NCBI RefSeq assembly: GCF_954871325.1
Contig: NC_088776.1
Coordinates: 2,859,985-2,923,984, forward strand
DNA from: Gordionus sp. m RMFG-2023
Taxonomy: Eukaryota > Nematomorpha > Gordioida > Chordodea > Parachordodidae
DNA: 64,000 nucleotides
Direction: 5' to 3'
Of this stretch, positions 1-10,299 are shown one piece after another. A program made the position numbers and the translations under genes. Below the pieces are notes generated by a model, which made no database searches, had not been told where the DNA came from, and saw only the letters and a program-made list of their open reading frames with translations. How positions within the stretch are numbered: the first letter of the stretch is position 1; every line of letters begins with the position of its first letter.

Positions 1-760
1 CTCCAGACGGTCAAACATTCCCAACCGAAATTTCTAATAAATCAATCTTGGAACCCCTTATAAAGAAATTTCAAACTAGTTTTAACCCCTCCGATATCAG
101 CGATATTCAACTTCTTCAATTAAATGATAAATATGCCAGATATGAATGGCTCGAGGCACTTCCTAGCCTAACCCTTGATAATCTCTTAACCAATGATCAA
201 CTGAGAGTTACCATAGGATTTAGACTAGGATGCTCGCTAACATATTCACACACTTGCCACCTTTGCAACCTACCCGTACAACCAAATGCAAGACACGGTC
301 TAAACTGCTCCCGTAGCCAAGGTCGCCACCTCCGGCATAAAGCAATAAATAAAATCATCCATAACGCACTCAATAAAGCTAAAATTCCTAACATTCTAGA
401 ACCAACAAACCTCTCTCTACAAGATGGTCTCAGACCTGACGGTTTAACCTGCATCCCATGGTCAAATGGGAAATCCCTAATTTGGGACGCTACCTGTGTC
501 TCTTCCTTTCCCTCATCAATTAATTCAAATCCTCTTACTAATGGCGAAAATAAATCAATAAATACTCAATATTAAATAATTTTATTTTTCAACCCATAGT
601 CATCTCAACTAATGGTAATTTCTCCCAATCAGCATTCATTTTTAAAAATTTTAGCACGTAAAATTTTTAACATAACAAACGAAAAACGCGAGTCAATCTT
701 CCTAAAACAAAAAATACAATTAAAAAATTTTTTAACATAATTATACATGTTTTTTAGGTA
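1..760 (+). mobile_element. LINE with restriction-like endonuclease, copy A, 3' end only
   Basis: The left window edge cuts this non-LTR retrotransposon, leaving only the C-terminal coding part and 3' tail. It belongs to the same family as the longer copy at 7537-10290: both share the YEWLEALPS block, the C-x2-C-x9-H-x3-C knuckle, the EPTNLS block and the RPDGLT...IWD endonuclease core. The tails also match: in both copies a TAA is followed by ATGTTTTTT, at about 742 here and 10259 in copy B. The two copies lie in the same orientation about 9.5 kb apart and differ at many positions, so they are separate old insertions rather than a recent duplication. Confidence 0.88.
3..575 (+). CDS. C-terminal part of LINE ORF: zinc knuckle plus PD-(D/E)XK endonuclease (partial)
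   Basis: The frame is open from the window edge (PDGQTFPTEIS...), so the methionine at 48 is internal and not a start. A CCHC-type knuckle lies at about 245-300 (CHLCN...RHGLNC). It is followed by a basic helix and the RPDG...WDATC block at 433-495, which looks like the PD...D core of restriction-like endonucleases that nick DNA for target-primed reverse transcription. Compared with copy B, the last coding block beyond 575 continues only in other frames (for example TPIVIS-like residues near 590 and a FLKQK block near 700), so the gene is broken after the endonuclease. Function is inferred from domain order; the exact clade (R2/R4/NeSL-like by architecture) is not settled. Confidence 0.8.
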   Translation, partial: PDGQTFPTEISNKSILEPLIKKFQTSFNPSDISDIQLLQLNDKYARYEWLEALPSLTLDNLLTNDQLRVTIGFRLGCSLTYSHTCHLCNLPVQPNARHGLNCSRSQGRHLRHKAINKIIHNALNKAKIPNILEPTNLSLQDGLRPDGLTCIPWSNGKSLIWDATCVSSFPSSINSNPLTNGENKSINTQY

Positions 761-3700
761 CATTTTTACTATAAGCTCTTTTTAGAGCCATCGATATTTT
801 TAAAATTTACACTCTTCTTTATATTTTATATGGAAATTTTATATTTTTATCGTAGATCGTTATTTTAAAAGTTTCAGATTTTGTCGGAGTATTAAACTAC
901 TCACAAATATTGATTACCTATCATGGGATTTAGGAATTTATCATGGACTTCTAATTAATTTTTACTATTTTATATATAGTTTACATTTAAAAACACTATT
1001 TGAAGATATCAAATTTAATATCGTATTAGTTAAACAAATTGTTTAAAACAATTGAAAGAATTAAGGTAAATAACAACAAAATTTTTCTAAATAAAATGCG
1101 ATTATAAAAGACTGGGAATCAAATATTTAACATTTAGTTATTTATCTCTTCTCTCTCTTTTATATTAGAATTTTGACAAAAAAATATTTAAAAATGAATT
1201 ATTTTAAAATATTAAGGTACATTAAAAAAAAAATTCATATTAGATCATAAATAAAAATCATTCCTTGCGCATTGAAATCAAATTGAAGAACCAGAAATTT
1301 GAAATAAATTACTTAAAATATAATTATATCTATAATTTATAATTTAAATCAATAATTATGTTTCGCATTCGTTCTTGTTCCTTATATTAGGAAATGAGTT
1401 ATATATTTTAAATTTATATGCTAAACGAAATGATAAATTTAATGAAATAATCTTTAATAATTCGTAGTTGTTAAAAAATAATAATAATTTGAATCAACAT
1501 AAATATGTATAATATACATCAAAATTTGTTGATCGCTTATTATCTTTTATGATATTCATCATATAAAATTGTAATATCTATAAAGTATATATTTTACTTT
1601 CTCTACATAGGATTCCATAAAGTCTATTTGAATCTAATAATATAAAAAAAAATTTAAACCGTGTTAGTTTTAAGATTAAATTGTATTTAAAAATGAGACA
1701 GTGAATAGTATTATCCAGGCGGCAACTAAATTTCTTCTCAAATAATTTTAAAATTAATAAACTTAGATATTTAAATATATTACCATGGTTTTAAAATGTT
1801 ACTCTGAAAGACACGCTTATGAAAAAAGTTTTAAATGCAAAATTTAAATTTAAAAACGTATTTTTTTTTTGCAAAAGTTATTTAACATTAAATATCATTT
1901 TTAATGATATAATAATCTGAATTTTTATCATGTATAAAAATATTAACACTATTTATTGTAATTTAATATCTTGAGGTTTTGGCGGGGTGCGTTTTGGTTT
2001 TTTTATGCAGGGATTTATTTTGAATTTAAAAAATCAAACTATATCTTTAGAAAAAATCAGAAGCCAACGAGTGTATCTAGGGTCTCACACTTGTTAATAT
2101 GGATTAACTTTTTTTTTGCTAATTAGATGACAGTTTTAAGAATGCATTATAACATTCATCGCAAAAGTATACGTAATGAATAAAAGCAGTTTGAAACATT
2201 TTAGAAAGTTTACTTTATTCATTATTTATAGCAGTTTAAATTATCGGGGACAATATAACCCCGGTCTCCACTCATATTCTTAAATGGTAATTTATATCAA
2301 TCATCACTATGAAATTAATTTATAAATACTAGTTAATAATGAGTCCCATAGGCCTAAAAAACATGTCTTTGCGGTCCCTTTTAATGTAAATACTGTTGTC
2401 GTGAGAAAATATGAAATCCATAGTGATTAGAAATCTTTCAAATTTTATCACTAATGGAAGGCAATTTTTTAGACTTAAAAAATATCAAATTTTACATGAA
2501 ACCTATTTTAGCATATGTACAGTTCTCTCTCCTATGAATTTTAGATAATTTTTTTAATAAAATTAGAGATTTTATTTTATTTAAGTTCATGGCAATCGTT
2601 ATGAAATTTAAGTTTACCTTTATTTAGAATGTAATTAGTAACTATCTCCCGTTACTTATTTAAATTAACTTTAATAAAAAAATAATATTTTAGGTGTACC
2701 ATCATGCTGGAATACGTTTCCTAAAATCAGATTTTTAAAACTAAAAAAAATCACATGATTAAAAATGAATATATTCCGAAATCCTATGAATTTCATATCT
2801 AATTACGACATCATATGTTATATTTTTAGCCCTGTATCAGATCCGTTTTTTTGGATTATCAAAGGATTGGATTCAAATTAATCCCTACAGGGCGCAAACA
2901 TTTATCTGCCGATAAAATATTAATTATATTTTGAATAAATGAATATAACATTATATCTTTTAAATTACTTGTGCAGTTCAATTCATCTATATAAAAGACA
3001 TTTGTTATATTACAAAAAAATATATTTATATACTAATCTATATTATAGATAATAAATCAAATTGTGTTAAAATTTGGCATAAATAAAATTTTTTTAGATA
3101 GTGAGTTCTAAGATTTAGAGTAAGTCTCGTTTGATGACATATGCCATCATATTAATATTATATGAATAATTATGTAAAATCAAATTTTGTAGAAGGTAAT
3201 AATTTAGCAAAATTTTTTTAAAATATTGGTTTATTTTTTTTAATCGATTTCAACAAGAATTCAAACATTAAAATCTCATAATTCAATATTATCCTATGTT
3301 CCACTAGCATTTTTCCAAATCAATCAAAGCTTAAATTAATATAGTCCAATTTAAAATGCAAATATTGAACCGGCAAGGAAATAATTTTAAAATTTGAAAA
3401 AGGTTTTGTTGCACAGCCTATCACTTTGCAGCAAATATAGTATAGATCTTCGATACTGTAGAAATAATTTATCACATTCAGTATTACCAGAATCTATAAT
3501 AACAATAAAATTAATTGGACAATAACAAAATAGAGATATATATATATATACCAAATAATTGGCAATCTAACAGAGTAGAAAGCCAAAGAAGGTATAGAGA
3601 AAACAGCTGGAATTTGAGAGAGTTCTAATCATATTGCTTCTTTCTTTCTTTCTTTCTTTCTTTCTAGTTTGGATTAAAAAGGACAAGAACTCTCCTTATG

Positions 3701-4266
3701 AAAATTAACTCAAAATCATGCGATAGAATTTTAAAAAAGGAGAAAGTAATAAAATTAGAATCCATTAAATATAATTTATACCTTAAAAAGGAAAAGCCTA
3801 TTAGAAACCCTAATTAAGAGATTCCTACGACTGATTTTGATTCATTTTCCTTCCCTTCTTATGATAAGCAGTCAGAAGCAATAAATAATGTATTTAACTA
3901 AACAATATAAACTAACTCCAATCAATTTAAATTTCACTCTTTCTCATCTAGAAAGTAAAGACATCTTTGAACTTTTGTAGTATTTATTTATAATTTTCAG
4001 GATGTTTCTCAAGATGTCTAAATTATTACTATTTTTACAAAGTAAATAATATTATAGCATTCGTTAGTTATGGTAATTTCCTATTAATTTTTTTTGTAAA
4101 TATAAGTTTAGACTTAGCCATAAATATGCATTTCAACACTTAAATCCTATAGAATATTTATGCACTAGGCAATATGTGTTATATCTCATTAAAATGAAAT
4201 ATATATTATAAGTGATAAAATTCCTATTAATTAAAAATTTTATTCATCAGTCCTTGATAATATTCA
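760..4266. other. AT-rich intergenic spacer
   Basis: No supported gene. Stops are dense in all frames and the composition is very AT-rich. It contains a short (TA)n run near 3538-3551 and a (TTTC)n run at 3640-3665. Confidence 0.7.
3636..3666. repeat. (TTTC)n microsatellite
   Basis: About seven perfect TTTC/CTTT units. The same tetramer recurs on the other strand as the large array at 31106-31510 and as short runs at 26660-26696 and 32254-32280. Confidence 0.9.
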
Positions 4267-4274
4267 TACCAAGC

Positions 4275-6522
4275 GGGTGTAACTAAACTGAGAATTAACA
4301 GGTAAAATTTATTTATGGCCTATCAATTATATTTTAAAAACTTAAAAAATAAAGGTTTTTATTATAAAAATTTAATTTATCCAAAATTAAAATTATTTAA
4401 ATATATAAATTAGAATAGAAAAGATATTGTAGTTTAGAAAATTATAATATGTATAACAGATCTATTATATAGAAAATAAAACACCCATAATATTTTATAT
4501 ATCATAAAATAAATTCCGCTAGATGGCGTAAATTATTAAAATTTTAGTTTTTAATTAAAAATAATATGAATTATAGGAGCATAATTCTTCGCTCTGGATT
4601 AATTAATTTGGTACCGACTTATATAAACATAAAATGAAAAAATTTTTAAGATCCCATCATTATTTTTGGAGTTATGATGTGGATTCTCAGTTTAGTCAAT
4701 TTTTTAATTTTTTTTAGATTTTTGGGATTTTAAAAATATTTTATTTTTTTGACTCATTTGGTGTAAACTAACTTATATTAATATAAAATGAAAAAATTTT
4801 TAAGTTTCCATCACATTATTTTTGGAGTTATGATGTGGATTCTCAGTTTAGTCAATTTTTTAATTTTTTCTAGATTTTTGGGATTTTAAAAATATTTTAT
4901 TTTTTTTGACTCATTTGGTGTAAACTAACTTATAATAACATAAAATGAAAAAATTTTTAAGTTTCCATCATTATTTTTGGAGTTATGATGTGGATTCTCA
5001 GTTTAGTCAATTTTTTAATTTTTATTTAGATTTTTGGGATTTTAAAAATATTTTATTTTTTTTGACTCATTTGGTGTAAACTAACTTATATTAACATAAA
5101 ATGAAAAAATTTTTAAGTTTCCATCATTATTTTTGGAGTTATGATGTGGATTCTCAGTTTAGTCAATTTTTTAATTTTTTTTTAGATTTTTGGGATTTTA
5201 AAAATATTTTATTTTTTTTGACTCATTTGGTGTAAACTAACTTATATTAACATAAAATGAAAAAAATTTTAAGTTTCCATCATTATTTTTGGAGTTATGT
5301 GTGGATTCTCAGTTTAGTCAATTTTTTAATTTTTTTTAGACTTTTGGGATTTTAAAAATATTTTATTTTTTTTGACTCATTTGGTGTAAACTAACTTATA
5401 ATAACATAAAATGAAAAAATTTTTAAGTTTCCATCATTATTTTTGGAGTTATGATGTGGATTCTCAGTTTAGTCAATTTTTTAATTTTTTTTTAGATTTT
5501 TGGGATTTTAAAAATATTTTATTTTTTTTGACTCATTTGGTGTAAACTAACTTATATTAACATAAAATGAAAAAATTTTTAAGTTTCCATCATTATTTTT
5601 GGAGTTATGATGTGGATTCTCAGTTTAGTCAATTTTTTAATTTTTTTTAGACTTTTGGGATTTTAAAAATATTTTATTTTTTTGACTCATTTGGTGTAAA
5701 TTAACTTATATTAATATATAATGAAAAAATTTTTAAGTTTCCATCATTATTTTTGGAGTTATGATGTGGATTCTCAGTTTAGTCAATTTTTTAATTTTTT
5801 TTTAGATTTTTGGGATTTTAAAAATATTTTATTTTTTTTTGACTCATTTGGTGTAAACTAACTTATATTAACATAAAATGAAAAAATTTTTAAGTTTCCA
5901 TCATTATTTTTGGAGTTATGATGTGGATTCTCAGTTTAGTCAATTTTTTAATTTTTTTTTAGATTTTTGGGATTTTAAAAATATTTTATTTTTTTTGACT
6001 CATTTGGTGTAAACTAACTTATATTAACATAAAATGAAAAAATTTTAAGTTTCCATCATTATTTTTGGAGTTATGATGTGGATTCTCAGTTTAGTCAATT
6101 TTTTAATTTTTTTTTAGACTTTTGGGATTTTAAAAATATTTTATTTTTTTGACTCATTTGGTGTAAACTAACTTATATTTATATATAATGAAAAAAATTT
6201 TAAGTTTCCATCATTATTTTTGGAGTTATGATGTGGATTCTCAGTTTAGTCAATTATGATATACAAAATATATTATTTGTGTTATATTTTCTATATAATA
6301 GATCTGTTCTATACATATTATAAATTTATGGACTGCAATATCTTCTATATTCTAATTTATATATTTAAATAATTTTAATAATTTTAATTTTGGATAGATT
6401 TGATTTTTACTTTAAAAACATTTTATTTATATATTTAAAAATAATTGATAGGCAATAAAACAAAAATAAATTTTACCTGTCAATTCTCAGTTTACCTGTC
6501 AATTCTCAGTTTAGTTACACCG
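4275..6522. mobile_element. Foldback-type non-autonomous DNA element with long inverted ends and internal tandem array
   Basis: The ends are inverted copies: GGTGTAACTAAACTGAG at the left and its complement just before 6522. Both are flanked by the 8-bp direct repeat TACCAAGC (4267-4274 and 6523-6530), a clean target-site duplication. The inverted similarity continues inward for roughly 230 bp (4275-4508 against 6259-6522), including TATAATAGATCTGTT-like blocks in both arms. Between the arms lies the 155-bp array. The right tip carries the block ACCTGTCAATTCTCAGTTT twice (6476-6511). No transposase is visible, so the element must be moved by another source. The 8-bp duplication fits hAT or MULE-type transposases. 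Confidence 0.85.
4605..6255. repeat. ~155-bp tandem array, 11 units, inside the foldback element
   Basis: The block CCATCATTATTTTTGGAG occurs 11 times at spacings of about 152-158 bp (near 4654, 4806, 4965, 5119, 5276, 5429, 5585, 5737, 5895, 6049 and 6206). The first unit is the most divergent and the last is truncated at the right arm. Variation is mainly in T-run lengths plus a few substitutions, suggesting recent amplification. Each unit contains ATTCTCAGTTTAGT and GGTGTAAACTAA, which closely resemble the element's own right and left tips. Confidence 0.95.
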
Positions 6523-6879
6523 TACCAAGCTGCAATAATAAAATCAGTCCTTGGATCATTCTCTCCCAAACTAGCAATAACCAATATTTTTAGGATCCTT
6601 CCTATAGCTATATATGAAATCAAAACAATTATATTAACAACATGAATCATTCATTTATTATCATACCTACATAATTTTAAAATATAACCAATTACTCAAA
6701 ATTTTGATTCTTATATTCTGACCTGAAATTTTAACACAACAATCAGCATATCTCAACCAAAATTCCTTCCTACCTTGTTAAATGACATTGGTATTTTAGT
6801 ATTTTAATCCTTCCCAATATCTGGCAATCCCTTTGACTTTAAACATAATAACCTAACCCTTACACGCCATTTTATATAT

Positions 6880-7200
6880 CTCTGCACAACAATCATTAAT
6901 ATTATAACATTATAGTGACTTGCTCAACAGTAACTTACCACCAAGATTTCTTTGATTCAATCAACAATGAAATTACCTATCTCAATCAAATAAAGTTTTA
7001 AATAGATATTGCTGCACAACAATCATAATACAAGAACTTTATTGTGGCTTCAACTTACCACCAAGATTTCTTTGATTCAATCAATGATATTCCTGCACAA
7101 CAATCATTAATACAAGAACATTGTGGCTTGCTCAACACTAACATACCACCAAGATGTCTTTGATTCAATCAATGATGAAAATACTTATCTCAATCATATA
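6880..7200 (+). repeat. Threefold imperfect repeat upstream of LINE copy B
   Basis: The block CACCAAGATTTCTTTGATTC recurs three times (near 6941, 7060 and 7148, the last with a GATGTC variant). Each time it is preceded by a CTTGCTCAACA/CTTCAAC variant and by GCACAACAATCAT. Unit spacing is about 90-120 bp. It lies directly before the LINE coding region and could be promoter-like 5' UTR repeats of the element. That role is inference. Confidence 0.7.
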
Positions 7201-7536
7201 TAGTTTTAAGTTAATTTATCTACTTGATTTTAAAAATATTTTTAAACATTCCAAAATTCCACAATCATCTAAACCTCAAATTTTTATATATATTTTTCAA
7301 AAATATAGATTTTAAGTTAGTTTGTATTATATTTTTTAAAATATAAATTTTTATTTAAACATTACTCAATTATTCTTAATACAACAAAATTTAAATTTTC
7401 AATTTAATTTTATAACTTTTATTTATTTATTTTATTTTTTTTTAATTTTTTTTTAAAAAATAATATTTTTGAAAAGTTATTCATTCATACATACCCCCTA
7501 CCCTCTTCTCCTTTTTTTTATTTTTATTCTTCTAAA

Positions 7537-8049
7537 ATGGGTATGTCAAGCATTTGTAATGCCTGCCATAGAAATATAACCTTGACCCAAGCTATTTGTT
7601 TTTATAAACATGGGCCCAGGTCAAAACCATGTATAAACTCTGGTAAACCCCCTTCAAATGAAATTTTGTACAACAAAATTGAATCAACCCCCATTGTAAT
7701 TCAAAATTTTTATCCTGATTTTTATGATAATTTTTTAAAGTGGGAAAAACCACCAACCTTAATCCACCTACCCCTTAAATCAAGGTCTTTAATTTCTAAT
7801 TTTTTAACAACACTTATTATGGAAGTTAATTCAAATTTAAATTCCCTTAAAGCTTGGGAGAATCTTTTAACCTTTCCTTTTAAAGTCTTAATTAAACCTA
7901 CAGATAAAAATAAAAAAACTATTTTGCATGAAAGATATATAAAATATAAAATAGACCATTTTTATGACTTAGAAATGGAAAATTACGTTCCTGATGTAAG
8001 GGCTACATCTGATTTTGCCCATAAATGTAAAATTATATCAAAAAAATAG
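7537..8049 (+). pseudogene. LINE copy B, N-terminal zinc-finger segment
   Basis: It begins MGMSSICNACHRNITL and carries CxxC plus a later H and C (CNACH...YKHGPRSKPC), followed by a SGKPPS motif: the N-terminal Zn finger usual for this RT family. The frame ends at the TAG at 8047-8049. The protein continues in the next frame (IDQGDVCGALKLASS...) through an A-run at 8041-8046, so a one-base change in that homopolymer explains the break. The pyrimidine-rich stretch just before 7537 and the absence of an upstream in-frame methionine support this start. Confidence 0.8.
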
Positions 8050-9367
8050 ACCAAGGGGACGTATGTGGAGCTCTTAAATTAGCTTCATCTAATGATAAAT
8101 TGGCTCCATTTGATGAACATACTTTTACTTTATTAAAAGAATTGCACCCTCAGGCTTTTCCTGAAGATCTTCCCATCCCTATAAAATCTAATTTAATCGA
8201 AATAGGTAAGGAAGAATTAATTAAAACAGTTTTATCTTTTAATAAAAACTCTGCAGGGGGAATTGACGGTTTTCGCCCCTCTTATTTCCAATTTTTAATT
8301 AACCCTAAAAATCCTTATCAAGATTCATTTGTAAATTCAATGATAATACTTAGTGAAAATATATTGAACAATGATTTACCTAGTCAAATTCACCAAATTA
8401 TTTTTGGCGCAAGATTAATTGCATTTTCTAAGCCTGATGGTGGAGTTCGGCCAATTGCAATAGGGTCTTTTTTTAGGAGACTTTTAGCTAAGATAATCGT
8501 TGAGCGCATCAAACCTGATGCTTCAAAAATGTTCCAAACATATCAACTAAGCTTTGGTACCAAAGGGGGATGCGAAATAGCCGCTCACTCTCTTCGCATA
8601 TATATCGAAGATCCTCCTCCAGACGCCGTAGTCTGTAAGCTTGATTTTAAAAATGCTTTTAATTCTTTATCCAGAAAAACATTTTTGAACATTTTTTATG
8701 AAAATTCCCAGTTTATGCAAGATTTATTGAACAGTCTTATGGCTGTAGAACCCCTCTCAAATTCGGGGAATATACAATTCCTTCTGACGAAGGTATTCAA
8801 CAAGGAGACCCTTTGGGCCCTCTGATCTTTAGTTTAGGTATACATAACCTAGTTCATTGTCTAAAATCCTTTTTTAATTTAGATTTAAACATATGGTATC
8901 TAGATGATGGTACCATTTGCGGACCTTCTAAAAATATTCTTGCAGCGATAGATTATATAGAGAAGAATTCTCTAAACATAGGCCTTACTCTAAATGAAGC
9001 TAAATCGGAAATATGCTTTTTAAATTCAAATACTCTCAAAGTCCAAGGGTTTAAAATCATCAAAAAAAGTGAAATTAATCTTCTAAGTTCACCTTTAAGC
9101 AGTTTTTCCAACTGTAAGGTGTTCATGGAAAAATTTTTCGAAGGCTTATCAGGTCTTGAAACTATTTTAAACGAAATTCCTTCACACCAGAGCTTTTTTC
9201 TTTTAAAAAAATATTTATTTTTACCAAAGATTGTACATATTTTTAGATCTTCTTCCTTTTTTTTAAATAATGAAATTATTAATCGTGTTCATGAATTTTT
9301 TAGAAGCTTATTAGAAAATATTTTAAATATTAAATTGGAAGATTTTAATTGGGGTTTCTCACAATAA
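8040..9367 (+). pseudogene. LINE copy B, reverse transcriptase domain
   Basis: RT blocks appear in the expected order: NSAGGIDGFRPS (about 8248), SKPDGGVRPIAIGSFFRRL (about 8428), palm A CKLDFKNAFNSLSR with the catalytic Asp (about 8635), GIQQGDPLGPLIFS (about 8791) and the catalytic YLDDGT (about 8899), then NEAKSEICFL. The frame changes near 8757: before it the protein is read from 8040 in one frame, after it in another, consistent with one lost base. A TAA at 9365-9367 then interrupts the thumb-side region, with PSKIGGLDLYPL following in the same frame. The enzyme would copy the element's RNA at the target site. This copy cannot make an intact protein. Confidence 0.9.
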
Positions 9368-10258
9368 CCCTCGAAAATAGGTGGTTTAGATTTATATCCT
9401 TTAAACCTATCTCTTTCCTCATTTTTGGCATCGCGTTTGATGAATAACGCCATGATATCTTCTTTTATCTCTCCTAAAGATAACCTTTTAAACTCAGCCT
9501 TGACAGCCTGGGTATCTTTAGCTCCACCTGAAGCTATCTTACCCACGATCTTAACACACCAATCTATTTTCGAACCTTTAATTAAAAAATTTTTTAAAAT
9601 AATCTCATCAAACCCCCTTTGGAGTATATTCAACTATTACAGAATGCTGACTGTACTAGTGGTTATGAATGGTTGGAAGCATTACCAAGTCGTAACCTAG
9701 GTAACCTCTTATCAGATGAACAATTAAGAGTTGCCATAGGCCATCGACTTGGATGTAACATTGTTCAACCACATACATGCATCAAATGTAAAACCTTAGT
9801 TGACTCCAAAGGGAGACATGGTCTAAATTGTATATATAGTCAAGGCAGGCATGCAAGGCATGCAGCAATTAATTTAGCTATTAGCCGTTCTCTTACCAGG
9901 GCCCGAATACCAAACATCCTGGAGCCTACAAATTTATCGATAGATGATGGCTTAAGACCTGATGGCTTAACTTCCGTGCCTTGGTCTTTAGGGAAATCCT
10001 TAATTTGGGACTTCACATGCGTATCTTCTTTCCCAAAAAATTTAAATTCTAATCCGGTTGATATAGCCGAGAAAAAAAAACAATGAAATATTCCAAATTG
10101 ACAAATTATATTTTTACACCGATTGTTATCTCTTCCCTTGGACATATGCCAAGTGGAACTTTAAAGTTTTTAAAAAATATAGGGGATAAGATAAGAGCCC
10201 TTACATCAGAACTTTTATTTCTTAAAACAAAACCTACAAATCATAATTTTAAAATATA
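9368..10258 (+). pseudogene. LINE copy B, linker, CCHC knuckle and endonuclease domain
   Basis: After the TAA the frame continues with LASRLMNNAMISSF... to about 9610, then shifts to the frame beginning MEYIQLLQNAD. The CCHC knuckle CIKCK...RHGLNC is at about 9781-9834 and the endonuclease core RPDGLTSVPW...IWDFTC at 9957-10019. A run of nine A's at 10072-10080 marks another frame change. The last block (LTNYIFTPIVISS...FLKTKP) runs to a TAA near 10257, a stop shared with copy A and probably the original one. In total the coding region has about four frame changes and one stop. Confidence 0.82.
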
Positions 10259-10299
10259 ATTACGCATGTTTTTTGGGAACTTGTAGTCCCACCACGGTT

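Noticed and set aside
197-454. 85-codon minus-strand frame
   Set aside because: Antisense shadow of the LINE endonuclease coding region.
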